64,000 nt of DNA from Alphaproteobacteria bacterium HGW-Alphaproteobacteria-18 (GCA_002841155.1 PHEH01000012.1:1-64000); one strand, 5' to 3'; counted from the stretch's first letter, positions 16,786 through 27,049 are shown. The notes: a model not told the origin generated them from the sequence alone. Translations and numbers: made by a program.

Positions 16786-17571
16786 TCAGCTGTTCGCCCA
16801 GTAGCTCTCCAGGCTTGCGGCAATTGCCTCGCACTTTTTGCGTGCTTCGGCAGGCGCTCCGAACGCGACCATAGCGGACCCTTCAATGGAGCTCTCTGTG
16901 CCAACCGCAACCGGCCAGCGTGCCCCCACGATCATCGCATCGCCGAGCGTCGCAAGATACTCCCCGAACTCCGCCTCACGTCCATCCCGGAAAAGGGGAA
17001 GCCACAGGATCAACAGGGCGCCCGGCCAGCGTTTCAGTGCCTTGGGCGTCCACAGCGCCAGCGCCTCGATATCGCGATGCGTTTCATAGCTGGGGTCTAC
17101 CAGCACGACCATCTGCTCGCCGGCGCGCGGCGCCAGCCTCAGAGCGCCAGTATAGCCATCTGCCTTTTGTATTCGGATACGGTCATCACCTGTCATCGCG
17201 TCGGTGAGGGCAGCATTTTCCTGCGGGTGGAGTTCAAACAGCACCATACGGGCTGACTTCGGCAGCAAGGTCTGCGCCAAGGCGGGGGAGCCCGGATAGT
17301 CCTTCATCCCTCTTGCGTTGACGAGTTCCATCCAACCCGAAAGAGGGGGTGGGGCCTTGCCCTTCATCAGGGCAATCACGCCATCATCGGACTCGCCGCG
17401 CTTGCGGGCCTGGGCATTGGTCAGGTCATACCGTCCGCGTCCGGAGTGCGTTTCAACGTAAAACAAAGGCCGCGGCCCGGCCGCAGCCGCCCGAAGCAGG
17501 GTGTCGAGCACCGCATGCTTCAGGACGTCCGCGCGATTTCCGGCGTGAAAGCCATGCTGATAGGAGAGCAT
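16786..17571 (-). CDS. rlmJ: 23S rRNA adenine-2030 N6-methyltransferase
   Basis: A 261-residue protein opening with MLSYQHGFHAGNRADVLKH, the RlmJ (YhiR) N-terminus, followed by YVETHSGRGRYDL (SAM-binding region). It methylates A2030 of 23S rRNA. The catalytic N6-adenine motif, usually DPPY/DPPF, reads DPSYE here, with the second proline replaced by serine. The change is small and may be tolerated. It lies downstream of, and on the same strand as, the M28 peptidase gene, with 51 bases between. Confidence 0.9.
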   Translation of the reverse strand: MLSYQHGFHAGNRADVLKHAVLDTLLRAAAAGPRPLFYVETHSGRGRYDLTNAQARKRGESDDGVIALMKGKAPPPLSGWMELVNARGMKDYPGSPALAQTLLPKSARMVLFELHPQENAALTDAMTGDDRIRIQKADGYTGALRLAPRAGEQMVVLVDPSYETHRDIEALALWTPKALKRWPGALLILWLPLFRDGREAEFGEYLATLGDAMIVGARWPVAVGTESSIEGSAMVAFGAPAEARKKCEAIAASLESYWANS

Positions 17572-17622
17572 GCAGCCTCTGTTTCCTGTTGTTACTGCGT
17601 GACAGCGGAAAGGCCCGCCGGC

Positions 17623-19344
17623 TTACTCACCGGCGAGGCTTTCTTTGCGGACCGCTTCGAACTCGTTGCCAGGATACCAGGTTGGCCAGGCGTCGGAGTT
17701 CGCGATGCGAAGCCCCACATCATACAGCGCTTGCAGGTCTTCCTGGAAACCGGAGAGATCCCAGTCGTCGGAGTATTCGTCCATCGGCTTGTGATAGCGT
17801 TCAGCCGTGTAGGCAGCGGCTGCTGCCCGACCGGCGGCAACCCCGCCCTCACGTTTGTCTTCGCCTTCGCCGGCATACAGCATCGGCACGCCTTTCTTGG
17901 CGAGCGAGATGTGGTCGGAGCGGTAGAAATAGCCAGCCTCCGGGCGGCCGTCGGGGGTGATGACGCGATCATATGCGACGAGCACATCCTTGAGGAGATC
18001 CTCAAGCTCGGAGGCGCCAAAGCCAACGACGGTCATGTCTTTCGTCCGGCCCATCGGTAGTGCGCCATCGATGTTCACGCCCGCGACGATTTTATTCAGG
18101 GGCACCGTCGGATTGTTGGCAAAGTATTCAGAGCCCAGAAGGCCGGATTCTTCCAGTGTCACGAACAGGAACATCATCGAGCGATCCAGCGTCTGGGCTT
18201 TCATCGCTTCGGCAATCTCCAGGATGCCTGCGGCTCCGGTCGCATTGTCGACCGCGCCATTGAAGATCTGGTCTGCGTAGAAGTCTTCGCCGGGGGCGCC
18301 TGTCTTCATGCCGAGATGATCCCAGTGGGCCGTGTACAGAACATACTCGTCTGGAGCCGTGGTGCCCGGCAGAATACCGATCACATTCCGGCTCTCCAGC
18401 CTGTCGATGGTCTGGTGGATCTCACCGCGCGCCTTGACACCTTCAAGGGCGACCGGCTGAAAACCGCGTGTCCTGGCGGCCGTCTTCATGGCTTCAAAGT
18501 CAAGGCCTGCCTTGGCGAACATTTCCACGGCGATGTCGCGTTGAACCCAGCCTTCCATCATGGCGCGATCTTCCCCGCCATTGGGCCGCACGAGGTCAGA
18601 CTGCGCGCCGGTCCAGGAATTGGCCACAACATCCCAGCCATAGGCGGCCGGTTCGGTCTCGTGGATGACGATGGCGGCGGTCGCGCCCTGACGGGCGGCT
18701 TCTTCGAACTTGTAGGTCCAGCGGCCATAATAGGTCATGGCCTTGCCGTTGAAGAGATCGGGGTTACCGGTCGCAAAACCGGGATCGTTGACGAGGATCA
18801 GCACGGTTTTGCCGGTGTAATCCTGGCCGGCATAGTCATCCCAGCCATATTCAGGGGCAACGGCGCCATAGCCGACGAAGACCACGTCGCTGGGCTCGAA
18901 GGAGATGTGGTCTGTGTTCTGGCGCTTGGTCCACACCACGGCCTGGTCTTTCAGGCCCAGCGACAGCTCTTCCTGGTCGGGCCAGGTCAGAACGAGGCTG
19001 GAGGTGGCCGGATCGACGGTCTGGTTGACCATCGCCACCTGCTGATACCAGCTGCCATCGTCGCCTGCCGGCTGAAGCCCGATGCGCGCGAGTTCAGCGG
19101 CAATCCAGGCGGCCGAGGCTTCGCCCGCCGGTGTTCCGGGGCCGCGGCCCTCGAAAATGTCATCGGCCAGCGTCTTCACGCGCACGGCAATGTCACGCGC
19201 CGTGATTTCAGGCACGGTGGCTTCCGGCAGCGGCAGCAACAGCTCTTCGGCTGGAGGGGCGGGTGTCTCAGGAGCCGGCGATGAAGGGCTACAGGCAACC
19301 AGCGCAAGCGCAGCGGCTGTGATGGTAAGATGTTTCAGGTTCAT
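17623..19344 (-). CDS. M28-family metallopeptidase lipoprotein
   Basis: A 573-residue exported protein. The start at 19344 is chosen because it gives a clean lipoprotein signal (lipobox LVAC, Cys18); the upstream in-frame extension does not look like signal sequence. After a Pro/Ala-rich linker comes a PA-type insert and then the M28 zinc peptidase domain with YTAHWDHLG (His), GAVDNATGAAG (bridging Asp), LEESGLLGSEYF (catalytic and ligand Glu) and YRSDHISLAKKGVP (His). It should be an aminopeptidase anchored in the cell envelope. It is probably read with rlmJ downstream. Confidence 0.92.
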   Translation of the reverse strand: MNLKHLTITAAALALVACSPSSPAPETPAPPAEELLLPLPEATVPEITARDIAVRVKTLADDIFEGRGPGTPAGEASAAWIAAELARIGLQPAGDDGSWYQQVAMVNQTVDPATSSLVLTWPDQEELSLGLKDQAVVWTKRQNTDHISFEPSDVVFVGYGAVAPEYGWDDYAGQDYTGKTVLILVNDPGFATGNPDLFNGKAMTYYGRWTYKFEEAARQGATAAIVIHETEPAAYGWDVVANSWTGAQSDLVRPNGGEDRAMMEGWVQRDIAVEMFAKAGLDFEAMKTAARTRGFQPVALEGVKARGEIHQTIDRLESRNVIGILPGTTAPDEYVLYTAHWDHLGMKTGAPGEDFYADQIFNGAVDNATGAAGILEIAEAMKAQTLDRSMMFLFVTLEESGLLGSEYFANNPTVPLNKIVAGVNIDGALPMGRTKDMTVVGFGASELEDLLKDVLVAYDRVITPDGRPEAGYFYRSDHISLAKKGVPMLYAGEGEDKREGGVAAGRAAAAAYTAERYHKPMDEYSDDWDLSGFQEDLQALYDVGLRIANSDAWPTWYPGNEFEAVRKESLAGE

Positions 19345-19516
19345 GTGAACGGGTTCCCCGTCTGGAATCTTCGATGGCCCGGTCTCGCATGACAGGCGCT
19401 CAGGGGCAAGCAACCGGTCATTCAGGGCAGGCTGCGGCAAGGATGTTGCCGTGCGCGCGGGCTCTGGGCAAAATAACGCCCGCTCCGTCACGCGCCATTC
19501 ATCGGCTAGTGCGATC

Positions 19517-20638
19517 ATGGCGGCGCACTATATGGATCTCATGATGACGATTGCTGCTCTGCCCGCTGTCTTCCGCCCGTTCTCCGGGGCCGCCCTGCGG
19601 CTGGCCTCACTTGTCGTTGCCGCCTTGTCTGTGGCGGTCGCGGCCTGCGCAACGCCCGTCACACAAGGTGCGCTCAGCCCTTCGGCGCAGGTCGTGCCTG
19701 CCTTTATCCCGGAAAGAAACCAGTTCATCGCCCAGGACGGTGCTCGTCTTGGGCTCACTGTGTGGCCCGCAGAGGGCACCGTGAACCCCGACTATGTCGT
19801 TGTCGGTGTCCACGGCATGAATGACTATGCCAATGCCTTCCACATGGCCGCCCCTTACTGGGCGAGGCACGGCGTCACCACCTATGCCTATGACCAGCGC
19901 GGTTTTGGCCGCTCGCCGCACAAGGGCATCTGGCCGGAAGAGGAGTTGCTGCGGGAAGACCTGCGCACGGCAGTCGATGTCGCCCGCGCGCGCCATCCTG
20001 ATGCCATCATCACGGTCGTGGGCATATCCATGGGCGGCTCGGTAACGCTCACCGCCTTCGGGTCAGACCGGCCGCCAAAAGCAGACCGGCTGATCGTCTC
20101 CGGGCCGGGGCTTCGCGGCTGGGGCGCCATCAACCCGCTCTACCGGGTCAGCCTCTGGGCCACTGCCCATGCCAATCCGGACTGGCTCGTCGTGCCGCCC
20201 GTTGGTCTCGTCAAGATCGAACCATCCGACAACAACGCCATGCTGCGCCGGACATGGTCTGACCCCCACATGACCTACAGGACGCGGATCGACCAGGTGT
20301 ATGGGCTCGTCGCCCTGATGGAGAACGCCAACACGGCCGCGGCCCGTCTCAAGCCGAATGTCCCGACGCTGATTTCCTATGGCGCGCGGGACATCGTCAT
20401 CCCGGAGAACGGGGTGCGCCGGGCGGCAGACATCCTCCCGTCCTTTGTCCGCACGGTCTATTATCCCAATGGCTACCACATGCTGCTGCGCGACCTTCAG
20501 GCCGAACGGGTGCACGCAGACTATCTGGCGTTCATGAAAGACCCCGCCGCCGCCCTGCCCAGCGGGGAGGGCGAATGGCCCTTCCGCGAAAACTGCACGC
20601 ATTGGGCGTCGGCAGACCGCCCACCCGTCGCGTGCTGA
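19517..20638 (+). CDS. Alpha/beta hydrolase, probable lipoprotein (monoacylglycerol-lipase type)
   Basis: About 373 residues. The N-terminus has a hydrophobic signal ending in the lipobox-like VAAC, so the protein is probably lipidated and exported. The hydrolase domain carries VGVHGMNDYAN (oxyanion region), [11 protein letters not shown], the nucleophile elbow GISMGG, the acid in YGARDIVI and the base in GYHMLLRD, all typical of the Hydrolase_4 lysophospholipase/monoglyceride lipase group. Several ATG codons (19517, 19532, 19541, 19544) are possible starts. A closely related gene follows immediately, with a 1-base stop/start overlap. Confidence 0.85.
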   Translation: MAAHYMDLMMTIAALPAVFRPFSGAALRLASLVVAALSVAVAACATPVTQGALSPSAQVVPAFIPERNQFIAQDGARLGLTVWPAEGTVNPDYVVVGVHGMNDYANAFHMAAPYWARHGVTTYAYDQRGFGRSPHKGIWPEEELLREDLRTAVDVARARHPDAIITVVGISMGGSVTLTAFGSDRPPKADRLIVSGPGLRGWGAINPLYRVSLWATAHANPDWLVVPPVGLVKIEPSDNNAMLRRTWSDPHMTYRTRIDQVYGLVALMENANTAAARLKPNVPTLISYGARDIVIPENGVRRAADILPSFVRTVYYPNGYHMLLRDLQAERVHADYLAFMKDPAAALPSGEGEWPFRENCTHWASADRPPVAC

Positions 20639-21531
20639 TGCCAGCCTTCCTTGATAAAGAAGCGGCGATGCTCGCCCATGACGGGGCGCGTCTTGGCCTG
20701 ACGGTCTGGAAACCAGGTGGCCGCGCCTCGCCAGAACACGTCATCGTCGGCGTTCACGGCATGAACAATTATGCCGGTGAATTTCGCCTTGCCGCTCCGG
20801 AATGGGCCGCAGAGGGGAGGGCTGTCTATGCGTACGACCAGCGAGGCTTTGGCCGGTCAGCCGAACGGGGCCTCTGGCCAGACGAGGAGTTGATGCGCGA
20901 AGACCTGCGCACGGCCGTCAGTCTTGCCCGGGCGCGCCATCCAAAGGCGACGCTGACGGTGGTTGCCATCTCGATGGGGTCAGCGGTCGCCATGACCGCT
21001 TTTGCATCGGATCGCCCCCCTGACGCAGACCGGCTGATCCTTTCTGGTCCCGGCCTCAGTGGTTGGGGCGCGCTGAACCCTGCCTATGCAGGGTCGCTGA
21101 GGTTCATGAATTCAGTGAGTCCGAGCCTGATCCTGCGGCCGCCCGCTTTCGTAAAACCGCAGATGTCCGACAATGCCGAGTTCCTCGCCCTTCAGGATGC
21201 CGATCCGCTGCATGCCAGAGAAAACCGCGTCGATCAGATTGCCGGCGTTGTCACCCTGATGGAGCGGGCGCATGAAGCGGCAAGCCACCTTCCGGCGGGT
21301 CTGCCCGTGCTTGCCTCCTATGGCGCCCGTGATCAGGTTGTCTTGCCTGACGGGCCCCGGCGCACCCTCAAACGCTTCCCGCCCAGCGTCCGCACCGTCT
21401 ATTATCCGGATGGCTACCACGTCCTCCTGAGCGACAATCAGAGAGGCAAAGTGATCGCAGACTACTCCGCTTTTATGAACAATCCGGCGGCGGCTTTGCC
21501 CAGTGGTTGCGGTCCGTGGCCGTTCCGTTAG
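20638..21531 (+). CDS. Alpha/beta hydrolase, tandem paralogue without signal peptide
   Basis: A 297-residue paralogue of the upstream gene, matching it nearly block for block ([77 protein letters not shown]). It clearly arose by tandem duplication. It has no signal peptide and should stay in the cytoplasm. The nucleophile elbow is AISMGS instead of GxSxG. I chose ATG 20638 because it overlaps the previous stop as TGATG; an in-frame upstream ATG at 20575 lies inside the first gene. Confidence 0.83.
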   Translation: MPAFLDKEAAMLAHDGARLGLTVWKPGGRASPEHVIVGVHGMNNYAGEFRLAAPEWAAEGRAVYAYDQRGFGRSAERGLWPDEELMREDLRTAVSLARARHPKATLTVVAISMGSAVAMTAFASDRPPDADRLILSGPGLSGWGALNPAYAGSLRFMNSVSPSLILRPPAFVKPQMSDNAEFLALQDADPLHARENRVDQIAGVVTLMERAHEAASHLPAGLPVLASYGARDQVVLPDGPRRTLKRFPPSVRTVYYPDGYHVLLSDNQRGKVIADYSAFMNNPAAALPSGCGPWPFR

Positions 21532-21562
21532 GGATTACACGCTATTCCACAGCAGGCGCGGC

Positions 21563-21594
21563 CTTGCAGTGGCCAGCGAATGGACAAATATACA
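21563..21594 (+). promoter_or_regulatory. Candidate clpP promoter
   Basis: CTTGCAG followed after about 16 bases by CAAATATAC, about 55 bases before the clpP start. This fits either a housekeeping -35/-10 pair (TTGCAG, 17 bases, AATATA) or a heat-shock sigma-32 type pair, which would suit clpP. No transcription evidence is available. Confidence 0.3.
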
Positions 21595-21649
21595 GGCTTC
21601 TGCCAATCCTGCAGGCGGCGATTCAGCCCTGATCCACAAGGTCATTTTT

Positions 21650-22273
21650 ATGTCGACATCACTTCAGACCGCTCTCAACCTTGTTCCGATGGTCGTCGAA
21701 CAGACGAGCCGTGGTGAGCGCGCGTTTGATATCTTCTCCCGCCTCCTCAAGGAGCGGATCATTTTCGTGACCGGCGGGATCGATGATGGCATCGCGTCCC
21801 TGATCACCGCGCAGCTTCTGTTCCTCGAATCGGAGAACCCGAAGCGCGAGATCGCCATGTATATCAACAGCCCCGGCGGCTACGTCTCTTCGGGCCTGGC
21901 GATCTACGACACCATGCAATATGTCCGCTGCCCGATCTCCACAGTGTGCATTGGCCAGGCCGCTTCGATGGGCTCGCTCCTGCTTGCCGCAGGGGAAAAA
22001 GGCATGCGCATCGCGCTGCCAAATGCCCGTGTGATGCTGCATCAGCCATCTGGCGGATATTCGGGCGTTGCGACAGATATCGAGCGCCATGCCGAGGAAA
22101 TCATCGAACTCAAGCGTCGGTTGAACAATATTTACGTCCGGCACACAGGCCAAGAATACGATGTAGTTGAAAGAAAGCTCGATCGCGACACCTTCCTAAC
22201 GGCCGAAGAAGCCATGGAATTCGGGATTGTTGACAAGGTTTATGAACGCCGCACCGCTGAAGACGAGAAATAA
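21650..22273 (+). CDS. clpP: ATP-dependent Clp protease proteolytic subunit
   Basis: A 207-residue serine protease subunit that forms the double-ring chamber used by ClpX and ClpA. The ordered family motifs are present: [42 protein letters not shown], the catalytic Ser106 in GQAASMGS and His131 in MLHQPSGG. I take ATG 21650, giving the usual short propeptide; a longer in-frame reading from 21503 overlaps the hydrolase gene. clpX follows 126 bases downstream, the usual alphaproteobacterial arrangement. Confidence 0.97.
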   Translation: MSTSLQTALNLVPMVVEQTSRGERAFDIFSRLLKERIIFVTGGIDDGIASLITAQLLFLESENPKREIAMYINSPGGYVSSGLAIYDTMQYVRCPISTVCIGQAASMGSLLLAAGEKGMRIALPNARVMLHQPSGGYSGVATDIERHAEEIIELKRRLNNIYVRHTGQEYDVVERKLDRDTFLTAEEAMEFGIVDKVYERRTAEDEK

Positions 22274-22356
22274 TCCCCTGGGGATCGAGGTGTGGCCCAG
22301 CCCTTGCAGGGCAGGCGAACAGGCTTATTGTCTAGAAAAAGACCATGCTTGGCAGG

Positions 22357-22378
22357 GGCTTAAAGCCCGCGTTAAGCC
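22357..22378. promoter_or_regulatory. GGCTTAA inverted repeat upstream of clpX
   Basis: Perfect 7-base inverted repeat GGCTTAA-8-TTAAGCC, ending 21 bases before the clpX start. It looks like a TTAA-N-TTAA site, but the spacing is 8 rather than the 7 of canonical CtrA boxes, so I call it only a candidate operator or small hairpin in the clpX leader. Confidence 0.35.
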
Positions 22379-22399
22379 TTGTATGGCAGTGAGGACCGC

Positions 22400-23662
22400 A
22401 TGACCAAACCAAACGGCTCCGGCGATTCAAAGAACACACTGTACTGTTCCTTCTGCGGGAAGAGCCAGCATGAGGTCAAAAAGCTCATTGCAGGGCCGAC
22501 CGTGTTCATTTGCGATGAATGCGTCGAACTCTGCATGGACATCATCCGCGAGGAAAACAAAACCTCTGCGATCAAGTCCCGTGATGGCGTGCCGACACCG
22601 CAGGAAATCTGCGATGTGCTCGACGATTATGTGATTGGGCAGCGCTATGCCAAGCGCATCCTCTCGGTCGCTGTGCATAACCATTACAAGCGCCTTTCTC
22701 ACGCCGGAAAGACCGATGGCGTGGAACTGTCGAAATCCAACATCCTGCTCGTCGGCCCAACAGGCTGCGGCAAGACGCTGCTGGCGCAGACACTGGCGCG
22801 TATCCTGGATGTGCCTTTCACCATGGCTGACGCCACCACGCTCACCGAAGCCGGCTATGTCGGCGAGGACGTGGAAAACATCGTCCTCAAGCTGCTCCAG
22901 TCGGCTGACTATAACGTCGAGCGCGCCCAGCGCGGCATCGTTTATATTGATGAAATCGACAAGATCTCCCGCAAGTCGGACAACCCCTCGATCACGCGTG
23001 ACGTGTCGGGCGAGGGAGTACAGCAGGCGCTGCTAAAGATCATGGAGGGCACGGTTGCCGCCGTTCCTCCGCAAGGCGGCCGCAAGCATCCCCAGCAGGA
23101 ATTCCTGCAAGTCGACACGACGAACATCCTGTTTATCTGCGGCGGCGCATTTGCTGGCCTCGAGAAGATCATCGCCGCGCGCGGTGAGAACGCCTCGATC
23201 GGCTTTGGTGCCACCATCAAGACGGGTGAAGAGCGCGGCGTCGGCGAAACGCTCCGTGAAGTCGAGCCTGAAGACCTTCAGAAGTTCGGCCTCATCCCGG
23301 AATTCATCGGCCGTCTGCCGGTTCTGGCAACGCTCGAAGACCTGGACGAGAAAGCCCTTATCCAGATCCTCACCCAGCCGAAGAACGCCCTGCTCAAGCA
23401 GTATCAGCGCCTCTTCGACATGGAGAGCGTTCAGCTGACCTTCACGCCTGAAGCGCTGGTGGCTGTTGCCCGCCGCGCCATCACGCGCAAGACCGGCGCC
23501 CGCGGCCTGCGGTCGATCATGGAGTCCATCCTGCTCGACACCATGTTCGAGCTGCCAAACCTGCGCGGCGTGGAAGAAGTGGTCATCAACGCCGAAGTCG
23601 TCGACGGCAATGCCGAGCCACTCTACGTCCACGCCTCCAAGAGCCAGACCGAAGCAGGCTGA
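22400..23662 (+). CDS. clpX: Clp protease ATP-binding subunit ClpX
   Basis: A 420-residue AAA+ unfoldase. The N-terminal zinc-binding domain has [14 protein letters not shown] and ICDECVELC (four Cys). The AAA+ module has Walker A GPTGCGKT, Walker [11 protein letters not shown], and the ClpX loop motifs [10 protein letters not shown] and [19 protein letters not shown]. It unfolds tagged substrates and feeds them to ClpP, encoded just upstream. The start at 22400 is preceded by GTGAGGA. A terminator hairpin follows the stop. Confidence 0.98.
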   Translation: MTKPNGSGDSKNTLYCSFCGKSQHEVKKLIAGPTVFICDECVELCMDIIREENKTSAIKSRDGVPTPQEICDVLDDYVIGQRYAKRILSVAVHNHYKRLSHAGKTDGVELSKSNILLVGPTGCGKTLLAQTLARILDVPFTMADATTLTEAGYVGEDVENIVLKLLQSADYNVERAQRGIVYIDEIDKISRKSDNPSITRDVSGEGVQQALLKIMEGTVAAVPPQGGRKHPQQEFLQVDTTNILFICGGAFAGLEKIIAARGENASIGFGATIKTGEERGVGETLREVEPEDLQKFGLIPEFIGRLPVLATLEDLDEKALIQILTQPKNALLKQYQRLFDMESVQLTFTPEALVAVARRAITRKTGARGLRSIMESILLDTMFELPNLRGVEEVVINAEVVDGNAEPLYVHASKSQTEAG

Positions 23663-23688
23663 TCCTCCGGCTGAAAGCATTACAAAGG

Positions 23689-23716
23689 CGCCCGCCCGGT
23701 CCTGCCGCGGCGGGCG
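23689..23716. terminator. Terminator after clpX
   Basis: Stem CGCCCGCC / GGCGGGCG with a 12-base loop, followed by TTCTCTTT, 26 bases after the clpX stop and between it and the end of the convergent small membrane protein gene. Confidence 0.7.
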
Positions 23717-23730
23717 TTCTCTTTGCCGGC

Positions 23731-23991
23731 TCAGCTGTCGCGGGGGCTCGTCCGACGCAGGATGCGGGCAAAAGCAGGGGGCATGTATTTCTCCGACCTT
23801 TCCATCCACCGGTCGAGGCGGGGATGGCGCTCGCGGCGGCGAAGCAGCCATCTGCGTGCGGCAGGAGAATTGGCCACCAGCAGCGCCATGCCCCCCAGGA
23901 TAAGCACTGCGCCAATCGGCACCGGCGTCCAGAACAGAGGTAAACCCACGAGAATGAGCAGCACGCCGACAAGCCTGTAAAGAAGTGTCAT
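23731..23991 (-). CDS. Small membrane protein, PGPGW-like
   Basis: An 86-residue protein with one long or two short hydrophobic segments in the first 42 residues (LYRLVGVLLILVGLPLFWTP and VPIGAVLILGGMALLVANS) and a very basic tail rich in Arg. The pattern resembles the small PGPGW family of predicted membrane proteins of unknown function, but the exact motif reads TPVPIG here. ATG 23991 follows GGGAG on the minus strand. It lies 55 bases after the phosphoesterase gene on the same strand and may be in its transcript. Confidence 0.7.
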   Translation of the reverse strand: MTLLYRLVGVLLILVGLPLFWTPVPIGAVLILGGMALLVANSPAARRWLLRRRERHPRLDRWMERSEKYMPPAFARILRRTSPRDS

Positions 23992-24046
23992 GGCTGTCTC
24001 CCTCAACTGGCAGTATCCCTGCCCAACGGCCCCCACGCGGATCGGT

Positions 24047-24994
24047 TCAATCTGCGGAGTGTGATATATCAGTTTCCGGCAGATGCACCGTCAATACGTC
24101 AATCCGCGGCGGCATCAGGAAACGCATCGGCACGGTGGTCATGCCTGTGCCGGTGGTTACATGGATCAGCCGTTCGCCAGACGAAGACTGGAAGCGGTGC
24201 AGGCCTCTGTCAAACGGCCCGGTTACAGGCAGGATGTGCTGATAGATGCCTGGCAGGCGCACCTGTCCGCCATGCGTATGCCCGGCCAGCATCAGGTCAT
24301 AGTGAAACGTGTCCGGAACAGTGAGCGCCGTATCCGGATTGTGCGTGAGCAGAATGACGGGAACGCCCTCCGGCAGGCTGGCGTGAAACTCGAAATCCTG
24401 GCGCCGCTCCCAAAGGTCTGATGCGCCAGAGACAATCACGCTCTGTCCGGCAATCACGGTCTCCAGCGCCCGGTTATGCACGACGTGCGCTCCGGATTCG
24501 TGGAGTGCCCGCATCAGCGGCTCGGTCAGGTTCTCGCCTGGAAACCCCACATCATGATTGCCCAGAACTGCGAATAACGGCGCGTTGAGGTCAGCCAGTG
24601 CCGCGAAGTCTTCGGGGATGTCCTCCGGCTTCGGATGATAGGTGAGGTCGCCCGCCAGGAAGACTGCGTCAACACCCTGCGCATTGATACGTTTGACGAT
24701 GCGCTCCACCGGTATGGCATTCGGGAACATGCCGATATGCGGGTCACCAAAAAGTGCGATACGGATGGAGGGGGACGCCAGGCTCGCGCCTGGCAACAGG
24801 ATTGTCTCCTCGTGCACATTCAGAAGGCGCGGTTCTATGAAGCGCGCCCAGGCAAGGGGGAGGGAGAGAGTGAGCGCTATGGCAGCGATGGCGCGGCCGG
24901 CCCCCCGTCCGCGGAGGATTCCCCACAGGCAGAGCAGGGCAAACGGCCAGAACAGGTGGGCGCCGTAAAGCAGCGCAAGTTTCAGGAAGGTCAT
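24047..24994 (-). CDS. Membrane-anchored metallophosphoesterase
   Basis: A 315-residue protein with two N-terminal hydrophobic segments followed by a calcineurin-like phosphoesterase domain: FGDPHIG (metal ligands), FLAGDLTYHP, VLGNHDVGF, LTHNPD and MLAGHTHGGQVRLPG. This order and the membrane anchor are typical of the YaeI/YkuE-type group. The substrate is unknown; YaeI-type enzymes act on phosphodiester bonds, possibly lipid-linked. ATG 24994 is chosen because the hydrophobic anchor begins directly after it; an earlier in-frame ATG at 25039 would run into the glnA terminator. Confidence 0.87.
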   Translation of the reverse strand: MTFLKLALLYGAHLFWPFALLCLWGILRGRGAGRAIAAIALTLSLPLAWARFIEPRLLNVHEETILLPGASLASPSIRIALFGDPHIGMFPNAIPVERIVKRINAQGVDAVFLAGDLTYHPKPEDIPEDFAALADLNAPLFAVLGNHDVGFPGENLTEPLMRALHESGAHVVHNRALETVIAGQSVIVSGASDLWERRQDFEFHASLPEGVPVILLTHNPDTALTVPDTFHYDLMLAGHTHGGQVRLPGIYQHILPVTGPFDRGLHRFQSSSGERLIHVTTGTGMTTVPMRFLMPPRIDVLTVHLPETDISHSAD

Positions 24995-25027
24995 GAAGCA
25001 TGGCGTGCCATGCCTTTGCGGCAAGGA

Positions 25028-25055
25028 AAAGGCCGGCACCCGAAGATGCCGGCCT
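25028..25055 (-). terminator. Terminator after glnA
   Basis: On the minus strand: GGCCGGCA, loop TCTTCGGG, TGCCGGCC, then TTTTCC. A textbook intrinsic terminator 27 bases after the glnA stop. Confidence 0.85.
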
Positions 25056-25080
25056 CTGCCCAGAACTAAAACCCCGCGTT

Positions 25081-26484
25081 CTAGTTCTTGTAGTACATGT
25101 CGAACTCGACCGGGTGCGGATGGAGTTCGTAACGCATGTTCTCTTCCATTTTCAGCTCGATATACGCATCGATCTGGTCGTCGTCGAACACGCCGCCTTT
25201 CTTGAGGAAGGCGCGGTCGGCGTCGAGGGCTGCCAGCGCTTCACGCAGCGAGCCGCAAACCTGCGGGATCGCCTTGGCTTCCGCCGGCGGCAGATCGTAG
25301 AGGTCTTTGTCCATCGCGTCGCCAGGATGGATCTTGTTTTCGATCCCGTCGAGGCCTGCCATCAGCAGGGCTGCGAAGGCGAGGTAAGGGTTTGCCATCG
25401 GGTCCGGGAAGCGGGTTTCGATCCGCTTTGCCTTCGGGTTCGAGCCGTAGGGAATACGGATCGAGGCAGACCGGTTGCGGGCCGAGTAAGCCAGCATCAC
25501 AGGCGCTTCATAGCCTGGGACCAGACGCTTGTAGGAGTTGGTCGACGGGTTGGTGATCGCGTTCAGCGCCTTGGCGTGCTTGATGATGCCGCCGATGTAG
25601 TAGAGGCACATCTCGGAGAGATCAGCATACTTGTCGCCTGCGAACAGCGGCTTGCCGCCTTTCCAGATCGACTGGTGAACGTGCATGCCAGAGCCGTTGT
25701 CCTTGAACATCGGTTTGGGCATGAAGGTCGCGGTTTTGCCGTAAGAAGCGGCGACCTGGTGGATCACGTATTTGTAGAGCTGCATCCGGTCAGCCATGAC
25801 CGTCAGCGTGGAGAATTTCAGGCCGAGTTCGTGCTGGGCCGGTGCCACTTCATGGTGGTGCTTTTCTGGCTCAAGGCCGATATCGCCCATGATCGACAGC
25901 ATCTCGCCGCGCATGTCCTGCTCGGAGTCGATCGGCGGAACGGGGAAGTAGCCGCCCTTCGGGCCGGGGCGATGGCCGAGGTTGCCCATCGGATATTCGC
26001 GGCCGGAGTTGGCGGGCAGTTCGGTCGAGTCGAACGAGTAGCCGGTATTGTGCGGGTCGGTTGACCAGCGGACGTCATCAAAGATGAAGAACTCGGCTTC
26101 CGGGCCGAAGAAGGCGGTGTCGCCCACGCCAGAGGCGGCGAGGTAGGCTTCTGCTTTCTTGGCGGTCGTGCGCGGGTCGCGGCTGTAAGCCTGGCCCGAG
26201 ATCGGGTCGAGAATGTCACAGAACACGACGAGGGTGGTCTGTTGGAAGAACGGGTCGATGAACGCGCCTTTTGCGTCCGGTTTCAGAAGCATGTCGGACT
26301 CGTTGATGGCTTTCCAGCCAGCAATCGAGGAGCCGTCAAACATCTGGCCATCTTCGAAGAAGCTCTTGTCCACCATGTCCTTGTGGAAGGAAACGTGTTG
26401 CAGCTTGCCGCGCGTGTCGGTGAAGCGCAGGTCCACGTACTGGACGTCCTGGTCCTTCATAAGCTTGAGAAGATCGTCTGCCAT
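25081..26484 (-). CDS. glnA: Glutamine synthetase type I
   Basis: A 467-residue GSI enzyme that makes glutamine from glutamate, ammonia and ATP. Seen are [32 protein letters not shown] (metal Glu), [12 protein letters not shown], the [19 protein letters not shown]-type region (here [11 protein letters not shown]), and [14 protein letters not shown]. The adenylylation-site Tyr is present near the C-terminus in [11 protein letters not shown], so activity is probably controlled by GlnE/GlnD/GlnB. It lies 81 bases downstream of glnB with a strong hairpin between them. Confidence 0.98.
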   Translation of the reverse strand: MADDLLKLMKDQDVQYVDLRFTDTRGKLQHVSFHKDMVDKSFFEDGQMFDGSSIAGWKAINESDMLLKPDAKGAFIDPFFQQTTLVVFCDILDPISGQAYSRDPRTTAKKAEAYLAASGVGDTAFFGPEAEFFIFDDVRWSTDPHNTGYSFDSTELPANSGREYPMGNLGHRPGPKGGYFPVPPIDSEQDMRGEMLSIMGDIGLEPEKHHHEVAPAQHELGLKFSTLTVMADRMQLYKYVIHQVAASYGKTATFMPKPMFKDNGSGMHVHQSIWKGGKPLFAGDKYADLSEMCLYYIGGIIKHAKALNAITNPSTNSYKRLVPGYEAPVMLAYSARNRSASIRIPYGSNPKAKRIETRFPDPMANPYLAFAALLMAGLDGIENKIHPGDAMDKDLYDLPPAEAKAIPQVCGSLREALAALDADRAFLKKGGVFDDDQIDAYIELKMEENMRYELHPHPVEFDMYYKN

Positions 26485-26526
26485 TTTTTTAGCCTTCTTA
26501 ATGAGCGTTTTTTCGGTGCGGGGTTT

Positions 26527-26557
26527 TGCGGGGCCTGCGTCTGAGGCCGGCCCCGCA
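26527..26557 (-). promoter_or_regulatory. Intergenic hairpin between glnB and glnA
   Basis: A perfect 9-base GC-rich stem TGCGGGGCC / GGCCCCGCA with a 13-base loop, in the 81-base gap of the glnB-glnA operon. On the minus strand it is followed by AAAACCCC rather than a U tract, so it is better explained as an RNA-stability or processing element than as a terminator. Confidence 0.55.
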
Positions 26558-26565
26558 GGGATCGA

Positions 26566-26931
<366 letters not shown>

Positions 26932-27049
26932 TTAGAGTCCATCCGTGCGTATGAGGTGTTCCCGTCTTAAGCGATAGGGGGGCGTCCGCAAAACGGTTCG
27001 CCGGGACGTCGCGATTAAGTATTGTGCAGCATTGATTAATTGTTGGGCG

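Noticed and set aside
22357-22378. CtrA binding box before clpX
   Set aside because: The TTAA elements are separated by 8 bases instead of 7, so I list only the inverted repeat.
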